NCBI RefSeq assembly: GCF_034134805.1
Contig: NZ_CP139419.1
Coordinates: 1,240,001 to 1,304,000 of the forward strand
Source: Streptococcus sp. S5
GTDB lineage: Bacteria > Bacillota > Bacilli > Lactobacillales > Streptococcaceae
Reading direction: 5' to 3'
Length of the DNA: 64,000 bases
The position numbers and the translations under genes were made by a program. Below the pieces are notes generated by a model that ran no database searches, had not been told where the DNA came from, and saw only the letters and a program-made list of their open reading frames with translations. Numbering within the stretch: the stretch's first letter is position 1; every line of letters begins with the position of its first letter. Below, piece by piece: positions 8,854-17,839 of this stretch.

Positions 8854-9531
8854 ATGCATATTTTAATTACATCAGGTGGGACGAGCGAAGCCATTGATAG
8901 TGTTCGTTCGATCACCAATCATTCCACCGGGAGCCTAGGGAAAATCCTTGCAGAAATGGCTCTTGCAAAGGGACATCAGGTGACCTTGATCACAACGCCT
9001 ACCGCGCTTAAACCCGATCCTCACCCACAGCTTCGACTTCTATTGATCGACAATGTTGAGGAACTTCTCTCTCAAATGAAAAAGGAAGTTCCTCGTCACC
9101 AGGTATTAATCCATGCTATGGCAGTCTCAGACTATACGCCTGTTTACATGACAGGCCTTGATGAAGTTAAGAATGCTCAGGATCTTCATACCTTTATCCA
9201 TCGCGAAAATCACGAAACCAAAATCTCTTCGAAAGAAGAATATCAGGTGCTCTTCTTAAAGAAAAATCCGAAGATTATCTCGCTCGTCAAAGAATGGAAC
9301 CCTGCCATTCAACTGATCGGCTTTAAGCTTTTAGTCGACGTTTCTTCTGAAGAGTTGATCCAGGTAGCGCGTGAAAGCCTCGTTAAAAATCATGCCAGCA
9401 TGATCGTTGCCAATGATCTGACCAAGATTCAAAACGGCCAGCATCAAGCCTATCTAGTGACAGATGATCAGGTCCTAGAAGCTTCTACGAAAACAGAAAT
9501 CGCAGAGGCTATCCTACGTTATATCAAATAA
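8854..9531 (+). CDS. coaB: Phosphopantothenate-cysteine ligase (stand-alone CoaB)
   Basis: 225 residues. Joins cysteine to 4'-phosphopantothenate in coenzyme A synthesis. Streptococci carry CoaB and CoaC as separate proteins rather than the fused CoaBC, and this is the monofunctional CoaB. The nucleotide-binding start MHILITSGGTSEAID is followed by TNHSTGSLG, and the mid-region AMAVSDYTP and IGFKLL are conserved. The first residues are part of the Rossmann strand, so the start cannot be moved, although the -10 box is only 6 nt upstream and no Shine-Dalgarno exists. First gene of a three-gene operon with coaC and an ECF S component. Confidence 0.93.
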   Translation: MHILITSGGTSEAIDSVRSITNHSTGSLGKILAEMALAKGHQVTLITTPTALKPDPHPQLRLLLIDNVEELLSQMKKEVPRHQVLIHAMAVSDYTPVYMTGLDEVKNAQDLHTFIHRENHETKISSKEEYQVLFLKKNPKIISLVKEWNPAIQLIGFKLLVDVSSEELIQVARESLVKNHASMIVANDLTKIQNGQHQAYLVTDDQVLEASTKTEIAEAILRYIK

Positions 9532-9541
9532 AAAGGAACAT

Positions 9542-10081
9542 ATGACACACATTACTTTAGCGGTTACCGGTAGTATTTCCGCCTATAAGGCTGCTGATAT
9601 TACCAGCCAACTAACCAAATTGGGATTTGAAGTGAAGGTCCTCATGACTCCTTCAGCCCAAAAATTTATCACCCCTTTAACCTTGCAAGTTCTTTCAAAG
9701 AATCAAGTAGGGCTAGATGTTATGATGGAAGACGATCCACAGCGGATCGAGCACATCGACATTGGGAAAGAAACTGACCTCTTTCTTGTCGCGCCAGCCA
9801 GTGCCAATACCATTGCTAAATTGGCTATGGGACTGGCAGATAATATGGTCACAAGCACAGCTCTAGCCTTGCCTCAAAGGACTAAAAAATTACTGGCCCC
9901 TGCTATGAATACAAAAATGCTAGAACATCCCGCTACCCAACGAAATCTAAAGCTCTTACAAGACTATGGTTACCAGATTATCCAACCTCGTGATGCTGTT
10001 CTTGCTTGTGGGGACAAAGGTGCTGGAGCTCTAGCGCCTGTAGAAACTATTGTAGAAACTGTTAAGGAGAATTGTTTATGA
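9542..10081 (+). CDS. coaC: Phosphopantothenoylcysteine decarboxylase (stand-alone CoaC)
   Basis: 179 residues, flavoprotein of the HFCD family. Decarboxylates 4'-phosphopantothenoylcysteine to phosphopantetheine, the step after CoaB. Motifs: the FMN-binding start LAVTGSISAYKAAD, the PASANTIAKLA signature, the substrate-recognition APAMNTKMLEHPA clamp (family PXMNXXMW-type motif) and the late GDKGAGAL flap with the preceding Cys (LACGDKG). Ten bp separate it from coaB, with AAAAGGA before the ATG. Its stop overlaps the start of the next gene as ATGA. Confidence 0.94.
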   Translation: MTHITLAVTGSISAYKAADITSQLTKLGFEVKVLMTPSAQKFITPLTLQVLSKNQVGLDVMMEDDPQRIEHIDIGKETDLFLVAPASANTIAKLAMGLADNMVTSTALALPQRTKKLLAPAMNTKMLEHPATQRNLKLLQDYGYQIIQPRDAVLACGDKGAGALAPVETIVETVKENCL

Positions 10082-10638
10082 GAAAATCATCTTCTATTTC
10101 ACGAATTGCCATCTTTTTTGCGGTGATGATCACCATTCACTTTGTGACGTCCTTCATTCTGCAATTTGTTCCATCAGGAATTCAACCAACCTTGGTTCAT
10201 ATTCCTGTCGTGATCGCCTCTATCATATACGGTCCACGGATTGGAGCTATCTTAGGACTCCTCATGGGACTCTTTAGCCTCACTATGAATACCCTGGTTA
10301 TAACACCCGCTAGCTATCTCTTTAGTCCCTTTGTCCCTCACGGGAATCTCTACTCCCTTATCATTGCCATAGTCCCTCGGATTCTCATCGGAGTAACCCC
10401 ATACTTCGTCTATCGCTGGATTCGCAATCGTACTGGACTTGTGATCGCTGGAATTGTCGGCTCTATGACCAATACTGTTTTCGTTCTAAGTGGGATTTAC
10501 TTCTTCTTTGGTAACAGTTTTGGAGGGGGAATTCAAAATTTCCTTGGGTTGATTGTGTCTACTAACTCACTCATCGAAGTCATTGCGACAGTACTCATTA
10601 CCAGTGCAGTCGTTCCATCTCTTGAAAAATTAAAATAA
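10078..10638 (+). CDS. ECF transporter S component, probably pantothenate-specific (PanT-like)
   Basis: 186 residues, about five or six membrane spans. S components bind a vitamin and dock on the shared EcfA-A'-T energy module encoded elsewhere. The N-terminal region of the type RIAIFFAVMITIHFVTSFILQ and the PVVIASIIYGPRIGA loop are typical. Because it is translationally coupled (ATGA overlap) to coaC in a CoA-precursor operon, pantothenate or a related precursor is the likely cargo; this is inference from context. The ATG at 10078 has AAGGAGA 7 nt upstream; a TTG two codons earlier is less likely. Confidence 0.85.
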   Translation: MRKSSSISRIAIFFAVMITIHFVTSFILQFVPSGIQPTLVHIPVVIASIIYGPRIGAILGLLMGLFSLTMNTLVITPASYLFSPFVPHGNLYSLIIAIVPRILIGVTPYFVYRWIRNRTGLVIAGIVGSMTNTVFVLSGIYFFFGNSFGGGIQNFLGLIVSTNSLIEVIATVLITSAVVPSLEKLK

Positions 10639-10643
10639 CCTTC

Positions 10644-10676
10644 AAAGCCAAGACCAATTTATCTTGGCTTTTTTTG
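10644..10676 (+). terminator. Intrinsic terminator of the coaB operon
   Basis: AAAGCCAAGA pairs with TCTTGGCTTT around an 8-nt loop, then TTTTT. Confidence 0.9.
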
Positions 10677-10725
10677 ATGGTGAATTAACCCTATTTTTTT
10701 TGAAAAGATTTACAATTATCGCTAG

Positions 10726-10751
10726 AATTTTCTGAAAAAATTTGCTATAAT
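10726..10751 (+). promoter_or_regulatory. pgm promoter overlapped by a CodY-like box
   Basis: Extended -10 TGC TATAAT at 10743-10751. Directly upstream AATTTTCTGAAAAAA (10726-10740) matches the CodY consensus AATTTTCWGAAAATT at 13 of 15 positions and covers the spacer, a repressing position. Confidence 0.5.
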
Positions 10752-10789
10752 GTAAGCGATTAAATTATAAGCAAAAAGGAGACGCTTGC

Positions 10790-12505
10790 ATGACCTATCA
10801 AGAAAACTACCAAAAATGGCTCGACTTTGCTGAATTACCAGCTTACCTTCGTGAAGAGTTGGTCGCAATGGACGAAAAAACCAAAGAAGATGCCTTCTAT
10901 ACCAACTTAGAGTTTGGTACAGCTGGTATGCGTGGGTTAATCGGTGCTGGTACCAATCGTATTAACATTTATGTTGTTCGCCAAGCTACTGAAGGATTGG
11001 CCCAATTGATCGACTCAAAAGGTGAGGAAGCGAAGAAACGCGGAGTTGCGATCGCTTACGATAGCCGTCACTTCTCTCCTGAGTTTGCTTTTGAATCTGC
11101 TCAAGTCTTGGCTGCTCATGGGATCAAATCTTATGTATTTGAAAGCCTTCGTCCAACACCTGAATTGTCGTTTGCTGTTCGCCACCTCCACACATTTGCT
11201 GGGATCATGGTAACCGCTAGCCACAACCCTGCTCCATTTAACGGATACAAGGTATACGGTGAAGACGGTGGACAAATGCCTCCAGCAGATGCTGATGCAT
11301 TGACAGATTACATCCGTGCTATCGAAAATCCATTCGCTGTGAAATTGGCTGACCTTGAAGAAAGCAAAGCTAACGGCCTGATTGAAGTTATCGGTGAAAA
11401 CGTCGACGCTGAATACTTGAAAGAAGTGAAAGGCGTTAACATCAACCAAGACTTGATCAATGAATACGGTCGCGACATGAAGATTGTCTACACTCCACTT
11501 CATGGTACTGGTGAAATGTTGGCTCGTCGTGCTCTTGCCCAAGCTGGATTTGAAGCTGTTCAAGTTGTTGAAGCTCAAGCTGTTCCAGATGCTGACTTCT
11601 CAACTGTTAAATCTCCAAACCCTGAAAACCAAGCTGCCTTTGCTCTTGCTGAAGAACTTGGTCGCAAAGTAGACGCTGATGTATTGGTTGCAACTGACCC
11701 AGATGCCGACCGCCTTGGTGTTGAAATTCGCCAACCAGACGGTTCTTACCTCAACCTTTCTGGTAACCAAATCGGAGCGATCATTGCTAAATACATTCTT
11801 GAAGCTCACAAAACAGCTGGTACCCTTCCTGCCAATGCTGCCCTCTGTAAATCCATCGTATCAACTGAGTTGGTAACTAAGATTGCAGAAAGCTACGGCG
11901 CAACAATGTTTAACGTCTTGACTGGTTTCAAATTTATCGGTGAAAAAATCCATGAATTTGAAACACAACACAACCATACTTACATGCTTGGTTTCGAAGA
12001 AAGCTTCGGTTACCTCATCAAACCATTCGTACGTGACAAAGACGCTATCCAAGCCGTTCTTATCGTTGCTGAGATCGCAGCTTACTACCGCTCACGTGGT
12101 ATGACTTTGGCAGATGGTATCGAAGAAATCTACAAACAATACGGTTACTTCGCAGAAAAAACCATCTCTGTTACCCTTTCAGGTGTGGATGGAGCTGCTG
12201 AAATCAAGAAAATCATGGATAAATTCCGTGGTAATGCTCCTAAACAATTTAACAATACAGACATTGCTAAGACAGAAGACTTCTTGGAACAAACAGCTAC
12301 TACTGCTGACGGCGTTGAAAAATTGACAACTCCTCCAAGCAACGTTCTTAAATACATCTTGGCTGATGATTCATGGTTTGCCGTTCGTCCTTCAGGTACA
12401 GAACCAAAAATCAAATTCTACATCGCTACAGTTGGTGAATCTGAAGCAGATGCTAAAGAAAAAATTGCAAATATCGAAGCAGAAATCAATGCTTTTGTAG
12501 GCTAA
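10790..12505 (+). CDS. pgm: Alpha-phosphoglucomutase (phosphohexomutase family)
   Basis: 571 residues. Interconverts glucose 6-phosphate and glucose 1-phosphate, the entry to UDP-glucose, capsule, teichoic acid and rhamnose-polymer precursors. Four family loops are present: the phosphoserine loop TASHNPAPFNGYK (Ser144), the metal loop DPDADR (Asp303, 305, 307), the sugar loop GFEESFGYL (401-409) and the phosphate loop RPSGTEPKIK (533 onward). Length equals pneumococcal Pgm. Binding site AAAAGGAG precedes ATG. Single gene with its own promoter; the 178-bp repeat copy 2 begins 5 bp after the stop. Confidence 0.96.
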   Translation: MTYQENYQKWLDFAELPAYLREELVAMDEKTKEDAFYTNLEFGTAGMRGLIGAGTNRINIYVVRQATEGLAQLIDSKGEEAKKRGVAIAYDSRHFSPEFAFESAQVLAAHGIKSYVFESLRPTPELSFAVRHLHTFAGIMVTASHNPAPFNGYKVYGEDGGQMPPADADALTDYIRAIENPFAVKLADLEESKANGLIEVIGENVDAEYLKEVKGVNINQDLINEYGRDMKIVYTPLHGTGEMLARRALAQAGFEAVQVVEAQAVPDADFSTVKSPNPENQAAFALAEELGRKVDADVLVATDPDADRLGVEIRQPDGSYLNLSGNQIGAIIAKYILEAHKTAGTLPANAALCKSIVSTELVTKIAESYGATMFNVLTGFKFIGEKIHEFETQHNHTYMLGFEESFGYLIKPFVRDKDAIQAVLIVAEIAAYYRSRGMTLADGIEEIYKQYGYFAEKTISVTLSGVDGAAEIKKIMDKFRGNAPKQFNNTDIAKTEDFLEQTATTADGVEKLTTPPSNVLKYILADDSWFAVRPSGTEPKIKFYIATVGESEADAKEKIANIEAEINAFVG

Positions 12506-12510
12506 AACAC

Positions 12511-12688
12511 GAGGCTGGGACAAAAGTCCTAGCCTCTCAATTATTTTTGGATTGTCGAGCAAGACGCAGTGGTTGAGTGGACTCTACTACGCTGATTTTA
12601 TCAGCTTTTACAGCCCTACTCAACTGTGCGGAGGTGGGACGACGAAATCGAATTCTAACGAATTACCGATTTCTGTCCCACTCTCTCT
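12511..12688 (+). repeat. 178-bp three-hairpin repeat, copy 2
   Basis: Forward orientation. All three hairpins are intact; the inner stem GCTGAT/ATCAGC has loop TTT, where other copies have GAA (on the strand read) or CCC. It lies between two codirectional genes, immediately after pgm. Confidence 0.95.
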
Positions 12689-12762
12689 TTTTTTCGTAGC
12701 AAATACCAGCGATTTTATAGAAAATATGGCATACTAGACATAGAAGAAAGCGAGGTAATCTC

Positions 12763-13110
12763 ATGGAACAATTTTTAGAAGATATTAAAGATCTTGAAGT
12801 CACAACTGTCGCGTGTGCGCAAGAAGCGATCAATCAAAAAGAAACAGCGACCTTCTTTATCGGACGCAAGACTTGTCCTTACTGCCGGAAGTTCGCTGCT
12901 AAATTAGCAACTGTCGTAGCTGAAACAAAAGCTCATATCTATTTTATCAATAGTGAAGAACCAAGTCAGCTAGACGCATTACAAGCCTTCCGCTCAACTT
13001 ACGGCATCCCAACTGTCCCAGGATTTTTACATGTCGAATCCGGTGAAGTCACTGTTCGTTGCGACTCATCTATGTCTGAAGAAGAAATCAAAGCATTCGC
13101 TCATTTATAA
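12763..13110 (+). CDS. Thioredoxin-like protein of the bacteriocin-transport-accessory (PedC-like) type
   Basis: 115 residues, cytoplasmic (no signal peptide). A thioredoxin fold with CPYC active site (Cys38, Cys41) and the cis-proline region GIPTVPGFLH. Related proteins are annotated as bacteriocin transport accessory proteins, but no bacteriocin genes are near, so a general thiol-disulfide role is as likely. GAGG lies before the ATG. It ends at a bidirectional terminator shared with mutY. Confidence 0.85.
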   Translation: MEQFLEDIKDLEVTTVACAQEAINQKETATFFIGRKTCPYCRKFAAKLATVVAETKAHIYFINSEEPSQLDALQAFRSTYGIPTVPGFLHVESGEVTVRCDSSMSEEEIKAFAHL

Positions 13111-13111
13111 A

Positions 13112-13145
13112 AAAAATAGCTAGAGATCAGTCTCTAGCTATTTTT
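13112..13145. terminator. Bidirectional terminator between the thioredoxin-like gene and mutY
   Basis: A 15-bp perfect stem AAAAATAGCTAGAGA / TCTCTAGCTATTTTT with loop TCAG. The last codons of mutY lie inside it. Confidence 0.92.
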
Positions 13146-14292
13146 CATTTTCCGAAAAAGTCGTCCAGATCTTCTGCTGAGGTTTAGCAAAAGGATAATT
13201 GGAAAATTCTTCTGGTGTTAACCAAACAGTCGATTCACTTGCTGGTTGCTCTCCTTCTTTTACTAGGCCGTAACGAAGTTGAACCTGCCACTTGCGATGC
13301 GAAAAGATATGCTGGACGATAGGATACGATCTGTCCTGCCATTCAATGGCCAAGTCATAATCCTGTTCAAAAGAAAGAATTTCTGGGTTACTCTCTGCAT
13401 CCCCCTTCCCATCCAGTAGAGATAATTGACCTAGGTTCTCAGATAGGCTATCCACTTCGATCAAGGGGAAATGCCAGAAGCCTGACAAGAGTCCTTCTCG
13501 CTCATTTTTCTCCAGCAAGTAGCGTCCTTGACTATCCTTGATAATAAAGGCTGTTAGATAGACAGGTACCGGTTTCTTTTTAGGAGCCTTAATGGGATAA
13601 CGATCCATGGTCCCATGTTGGTAGGCCGCGCTAAATTCCTTAACAGGACTCTCTTCCGGCCGTGGATTGACTGGCGATTCAATATCGGACCCCAAATCCA
13701 TCAAAGCCTGATTGAAATCACCCGGACGGGCCGGATCGATCAAGATTTCCATCATGGCTTGAAAAATCTTGCGATTAGTTGGAACTCCGATATCGTAGTC
13801 CACCTCAAACAAGCGGGCTAGAACACGCATGACATTGCCATCTACTGCTGGCTCTGGTAATCCAAAGGCAATACTAGCGATAGCACCAGCTGTATAAGGC
13901 CCAATTCCCTTGAGTTTAGATATTTCCTCATAGCTTGATGGAAACACTCCTCCGTGATTTTCCATTATCTGCTGGGCAGCTTTCTGCATATTGCGGACAC
14001 GTGAGTAATACCCCAAGCCTTCCCAAGCTTTTAAGAGTTTTTCTTCAGGAGCTTGAGCCAAATCAGCGACCGTCGGAAACCAGTCTAAAAAACGCTCATA
14101 ATAAGGAATCACCGTATCGACACGTGTCTGCTGGAGCATAATTTCTGAGATCCAAATTTTATAAGGATCCTGGGTCCTTCTCCAGGGAAGATCCCGTTTA
14201 TGGGCATCATACCAGACTAATAACTTTTTTCGGAAGGAAGCAATTTTCTCCTCCTCCCACATGGTAATCCCGTAATCTTTTAAATCTAACAT
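13138..14292 (-). CDS. mutY: A/G-specific adenine DNA glycosylase lacking the iron-sulfur cluster
   Basis: 384 residues. Removes adenine mispaired with 8-oxoguanine. The helix-hairpin-helix LKGIGPYTAGAIAS, the catalytic Asp in AVDGNVMRVLARLF, and a C-terminal Nudix-like 8-oxoG recognition domain (FSHRKWQVQ) are present. The usual C-x6-C-x2-C-x5-C cluster after DLGS is replaced by DIESPVNPRPEESPVKEFSA, and the protein contains no cysteine at all. Cluster-less MutY proteins are known from lactic acid bacteria. The first ATG follows an extended -10 (TGG TATACT) by exactly 6 nt, so the message may be leaderless; ATG at codon 11 is the only alternative and has no good binding site. Confidence 0.95.
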   Translation of the reverse strand: MLDLKDYGITMWEEEKIASFRKKLLVWYDAHKRDLPWRRTQDPYKIWISEIMLQQTRVDTVIPYYERFLDWFPTVADLAQAPEEKLLKAWEGLGYYSRVRNMQKAAQQIMENHGGVFPSSYEEISKLKGIGPYTAGAIASIAFGLPEPAVDGNVMRVLARLFEVDYDIGVPTNRKIFQAMMEILIDPARPGDFNQALMDLGSDIESPVNPRPEESPVKEFSAAYQHGTMDRYPIKAPKKKPVPVYLTAFIIKDSQGRYLLEKNEREGLLSGFWHFPLIEVDSLSENLGQLSLLDGKGDAESNPEILSFEQDYDLAIEWQDRSYPIVQHIFSHRKWQVQLRYGLVKEGEQPASESTVWLTPEEFSNYPFAKPQQKIWTTFSENEK

Positions 14293-14298
14293 ATTCCT

Positions 14299-14307
14299 AG
14301 TATACCA
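14299..14307 (-). promoter_or_regulatory. Extended -10 of mutY, predicted leaderless transcript
   Basis: Minus strand TGG TATACT, then AGGAAT, then the ATG at 14292: six bases between -10 and start codon. The -35 is weak. Confidence 0.6.
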
Positions 14308-14345
14308 TAGAATGAGTTAGAGTTTAGAAATTCTGATTTTATAAA

Positions 14346-14375
14346 GAAAAAGGCTCAGGATTTTCCTGAGCCTAT
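14346..14375 (-). terminator. Intrinsic terminator of the relQ-nadK-rluD-pta operon
   Basis: GGCTCAGGA pairs with TCCTGAGCC around a short loop; on the minus strand it is followed by TTTTTCTTT. Confidence 0.9.
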
Positions 14376-14384
14376 ATATATTTC

Positions 14385-15359
14385 TTATTGTTCGACAGCT
14401 TGAGCTGCTGTGATCAAGGTCAATTTGTACACGTCATCTGCATTACATCCACGAGAAAGGTCGTTGACTGGTTTATTCAACCCTTGCAAGACAGGACCTA
14501 CTGCTGCAAAGCCACCAAGACGTTCTGCCATCTTGTATCCAATGTTACCTGCTTCAATACCAGGGAAGATAAAGACATTAGCTTGTCCTGCCACCTTACT
14601 TCCTGGAGCCTTCAAGGCTGCAGTTTCAGGGACAAAGGCTGCGTCAAATTGCAATTCCCCGTCAATTTCAAGGTCTGGACGAAGTTCATGGGCAAGCTTA
14701 GTCGCTTCGACAACCTTATCAACACTTTCACCGAAACCAGAACCTTTTGTTGAATAGCTCAACATAGCAATTTTTGGATCAATACCAAACATCTTGGCTG
14801 TAATAGCTGAGTTAATGGCAATTTCAGCTAATCCTTCAGCATCTGGATTAATGTTGATGGCACAGTCCCCGAACAAGTAGCGTTCAGATCCACGAACCAT
14901 AAGGAAAGCTCCTGAAGTCCGTTTTACATTTGGACGAGTTTTGATAATTTGAAGAGCTGGACGAACAGTTGCAGCTGTTGAGTGAATCGCACCAGATACC
15001 ATTCCATCAACGATTCCCATGTGTACCAACATGACACCAAAATAGTTAACGTCGTCTTTCAAGACTTGACGCGCTTCTTCTTCAGTCATTTTGCCCTTAC
15101 GACGTTCTACCAAGGAAGCTACCATTTCTTCAAAACCTGGATAAGAATGAGGATCGATGACTTCATATCCATCCAAAACCCCTTCGATTTCAAGATAAAT
15201 CCGAATTTTATCTGGATTACCAAGCAAGACAGGGGTTACTTCTGTCTCGTTCACAATGCGTTTTGTCGCTTGGAGGATACGAGGTTCTTCACCTTCTGGT
15301 AATACAATACGTGCATTCTTACCAACGAGGTTGGCTTTGAGATTTTCGAAAACTTCCAT
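14385..15359 (-). CDS. pta: Phosphate acetyltransferase
   Basis: 324 residues, short-form Pta. Converts acetyl-CoA and phosphate to acetyl phosphate, giving ATP through acetate kinase. Conserved blocks: ARIVLPEGEEPRILQATKR at the N-terminus, GMVSGAIHSTAATVRPALQ in the middle, and SYSTKGSGFGESVDKV. Last gene of a four-gene operon with rluD, nadK and relQ, an order known in streptococci. AAAAGGAG precedes the ATG; a strong hairpin follows. Confidence 0.96.
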   Translation of the reverse strand: MEVFENLKANLVGKNARIVLPEGEEPRILQATKRIVNETEVTPVLLGNPDKIRIYLEIEGVLDGYEVIDPHSYPGFEEMVASLVERRKGKMTEEEARQVLKDDVNYFGVMLVHMGIVDGMVSGAIHSTAATVRPALQIIKTRPNVKRTSGAFLMVRGSERYLFGDCAININPDAEGLAEIAINSAITAKMFGIDPKIAMLSYSTKGSGFGESVDKVVEATKLAHELRPDLEIDGELQFDAAFVPETAALKAPGSKVAGQANVFIFPGIEAGNIGYKMAERLGGFAAVGPVLQGLNKPVNDLSRGCNADDVYKLTLITAAQAVEQ

Positions 15360-15380
15360 GAGTTTTACTCCTTTTAATAA

Positions 15381-16274
15381 TTAATAACTAGTTTGAAGCT
15401 GTGTTAATACAGCTTGGAAATCTGGAGGTAGTGGACTTTCTATGACCAACTCTTCCTCTAGAAATGGATGATAATAGGATAGACGATGACAATGAAGGGC
15501 CTGACGCTCAATGCCGTCTTCTAAACTCCCGCCATAAAGATCATCTCCCAAGAGCGGAAAACCAATATGGGAAAAATGAACGCGGATCTGATGAGTCCGA
15601 CCTGTGTGTAACTGAATATCCACTAGGTGAATATCACCAAAAGATTGAACGACCTGGTAGCTAGTATGAGCATACTTGCCACCTTTAGCTACTTTTCGGG
15701 TGATAATTGAATCTTCATCACGCGCAATCGGAGCAATAATTTCTCCGACAGGATCAAGCTCCCCAGATCCCTTGACCAAGGCGTAATAACGTTTCTGAAT
15801 CGTTTTAGACTGCAATTGCTTATCCAAGCGGGCATGGGCATAGCCATGTTTGGCAAAGAGCATAACGCCACTTGTATCCTTGTCCAGGCGAGTGACAATG
15901 TGAACCTGCTGGTTCTCGTAGCCCTGCTTCACATAGTAGCCTTTTACAAAATTGGCTAAGGTATTGGAATGAATCGCACTTGGAATAGAAGCAATCCCAA
16001 AGGGTTTGTTTAAGACCAAAAAATGATCATCTTCAAATAAAATATCCAAAGGCCGATCCATGGGTTTTAGGGTTTCGAACCCTTCTTCTGCTGGAATATC
16101 AATGACTAAGCGATCCCCAATATCCAACAAATAAATCGCATTCTCCGGACGTCCATTGACAAGGATCTGGCCACCACGAAACTTAATCTTTGCTAAGAGA
16201 CCCTTAGAAACCTCATGCTTTTTCAGGAAGGTCTTGACCTTGACATGCTCATCGACAATGAATTCAAATCTCAT
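15381..16274 (-). CDS. RluD-family rRNA pseudouridine synthase
   Basis: 297 residues. N-terminal S4-like RNA-binding segment ([22 protein letters not shown] region) followed by the pseudouridine synthase domain with the catalytic motif [19 protein letters not shown] (Asp of RLDKDTSG is the nucleophile) and the closing [20 protein letters not shown]. Probably modifies 23S rRNA uridines. Start overlaps the nadK stop by four bases, so translation is coupled. Confidence 0.93.
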   Translation of the reverse strand: MRFEFIVDEHVKVKTFLKKHEVSKGLLAKIKFRGGQILVNGRPENAIYLLDIGDRLVIDIPAEEGFETLKPMDRPLDILFEDDHFLVLNKPFGIASIPSAIHSNTLANFVKGYYVKQGYENQQVHIVTRLDKDTSGVMLFAKHGYAHARLDKQLQSKTIQKRYYALVKGSGELDPVGEIIAPIARDEDSIITRKVAKGGKYAHTSYQVVQSFGDIHLVDIQLHTGRTHQIRVHFSHIGFPLLGDDLYGGSLEDGIERQALHCHRLSYYHPFLEEELVIESPLPPDFQAVLTQLQTSY

Positions 16275-17098
16275 TCTCTATCATCTCCGATAAAGGCATC
16301 CTTGACCCGATTCCAGAAGCTGGTGTGACTGGAGCTTGCCACAAAATTAATCTTATGGTTGTCAATCTGGTATTCTACCTTTGCAATATTACGGTAAGAA
16401 TAGGTTGAATTGTCAACAGAGATAATGTGGAAGCCAGGTCTCGTCGGTGTAATCTCGATCTTATCCTTTTTAGGGACAATGACAGAAGAACCCAAGGTAC
16501 GATAAACACGGTTGTTGAGACTGGCGATCTCAGCAATCTGCAGCGCCTCAATAGTTGGGTGAAGGACTGCTCCTCCCAAGGATTTGTTGTATGCCGTACT
16601 TCCTGTCGGAGTCGAAACGGTAATCCCGTCTCCTCTGAAGCGCTCAAAATCCACTCCATTAATCGTGAGATCGGCAACCATGGTCCGGTCGCTTCTCTTA
16701 ATCGTTGCTTCGTTCAACGCTCTCATGGTACGGGTTTCCCCATTTTCGAAAGTAATCTTGACATTCAAAATAGGGTAGGAAACCTTAGCGCCTGTATCAT
16801 ATTTTAAGTTCTCAACCAGCTTATCGATTTCACTGTCTAAGTAATCCGTATAGAATCCTAAGTGTCCGGTATGGACGCCAACAAATCGCACCCGATCCAA
16901 CTGGTGTTCATACTTGTGAAAGGCCGATAGCAACATCCCATCGCCACCAATTGAAATCACAATATCCGGGTGCTTCTCCGTCAAAATAAAATTATTTTTC
17001 CGAAGCTTATAGCGCAATTGCTGAAAAACCTCTTCACTTTGACGCTTGCGATTGCGAATAATGGATACTTTTTTACCTGTAGTCTTCATCTGTGTCAT
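16271..17098 (-). CDS. nadK: NAD kinase
   Basis: 275 residues from the chosen ATG. Phosphorylates NAD to NADP. Conserved GGDG motif ([17 protein letters not shown]), the NE/D motif ALNEATIKR and the glycine-rich [14 protein letters not shown] are present. The frame is open to 17119, but that region is the end of relQ; candidate starts are ATG 17098 (GGAAATAGTG upstream) and ATG 17089 (the start expected from pneumococcal NadK). Either way it overlaps the relQ end and is translationally coupled. Confidence 0.95.
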   Translation of the reverse strand: MTQMKTTGKKVSIIRNRKRQSEEVFQQLRYKLRKNNFILTEKHPDIVISIGGDGMLLSAFHKYEHQLDRVRFVGVHTGHLGFYTDYLDSEIDKLVENLKYDTGAKVSYPILNVKITFENGETRTMRALNEATIKRSDRTMVADLTINGVDFERFRGDGITVSTPTGSTAYNKSLGGAVLHPTIEALQIAEIASLNNRVYRTLGSSVIVPKKDKIEITPTRPGFHIISVDNSTYSYRNIAKVEYQIDNHKINFVASSSHTSFWNRVKDAFIGDDRE

Positions 17099-17744
17099 CA
17101 CTATTTCCAACGCCATCATTTAACTTACGATGAAGTGGATCAAACAGGGCTTGAGCCTCCTGAATCGCATCCCGAATTGCCCCCATCTCTTCATCCAAGA
17201 GATAGGCCAGGTTTGCTGTCGTCTCTAAGCGTTTTTTGATCTCGTCTGGAAAGTCTCCTTTATATTTATAATTGAGCGAGTGTTCAATGGTTGCCCAAAA
17301 ATTCATGGACAAGGTCCGAATTTGAATCTCTGCTAAGATCGTTTCATTTCCATCAATAGTATCGACCGGATACTCGACCACGACGTGGTAACTCCGGTAG
17401 CCACTTGATTTCTTGTGGCGGATGTAGTCTCGCTCTTGGACCACGCGCATATCCTGCCGTTGTCTCAGAACCTCTAGGATCTCTTCGACGTCATCTACGA
17501 ACTGGACCATGATACGAAGACCAGCAATATCTTGCATATCCTGAGCCAAATTTTCTTCAGAAATATTTCTTCGGATCATCTTTTCACGGATACTCTCAAT
17601 CGGCTTAACACGACCTGTGACAAACTCGATTGGAGAATGCTTTTGTTGCTTACGATATTGCTTACGAATCCCACGCAGTTTGATTTTTAATTCCCCAACT
17701 GCTTGGATATACGGATCTAAGAAGTTTTCCCAATCAATTGCCAT
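17073..17744 (-). CDS. relQ: Small alarmone synthetase RelQ (GTP pyrophosphokinase)
   Basis: 223 residues. Synthesises (p)ppGpp/pGpp without a hydrolase domain. The synthetase motifs are present: RxKxxxSIxxK-like region [15 protein letters not shown], the metal-site Asp in [27 protein letters not shown], and [17 protein letters not shown]. The length is typical of RelQ, and the operon with nadK, rluD and pta matches other streptococci. Promoter: extended -10 TGA TATAAT on the minus strand (17796-17801), which overlaps base for base the -10 of the divergent CYTH gene. Confidence 0.95.
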   Translation of the reverse strand: MAIDWENFLDPYIQAVGELKIKLRGIRKQYRKQQKHSPIEFVTGRVKPIESIREKMIRRNISEENLAQDMQDIAGLRIMVQFVDDVEEILEVLRQRQDMRVVQERDYIRHKKSSGYRSYHVVVEYPVDTIDGNETILAEIQIRTLSMNFWATIEHSLNYKYKGDFPDEIKKRLETTANLAYLLDEEMGAIRDAIQEAQALFDPLHRKLNDGVGNSDDTDEDYR

Positions 17745-17771
17745 CCTACCACCTTGTAATCTGAACCATTT

Positions 17772-17806
17772 TTGTATACAATAAACACATCTCTTATTAT
17801 ATCATG
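17772..17806. promoter_or_regulatory. Bidirectional promoter with a shared -10 box (relQ / CYTH gene)
   Basis: Plus strand: TTGTAT (17772-17777), 17 bp, TATTAT (17795-17800). Minus strand: TGA TATAAT occupying 17796-17801. The two -10 hexamers overlap by five bases, so RNA polymerase can bind in only one direction at a time. Confidence 0.65.
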
Positions 17807-17839
17807 AATCGCTTTCGAAAAAAAGCAAAGGACTACAAA

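Noticed and set aside
11015..11578. 187-codon frame opposite to pgm
   Set aside because: Antisense shadow created by biased codon use of a highly expressed gene.
12552..12737. Open frame of about 45-60 codons (STQWLSGLYYADF type) conserved in all five repeat copies
   Set aside because: It follows from the high identity of the copies. No ribosome binding site, and the sequence is explained by three hairpins.
12763..13110. Bacteriocin locus next to the PedC-like protein
   Set aside because: No precursor peptide with a double-glycine leader, immunity gene or ABC exporter within the neighbouring region.
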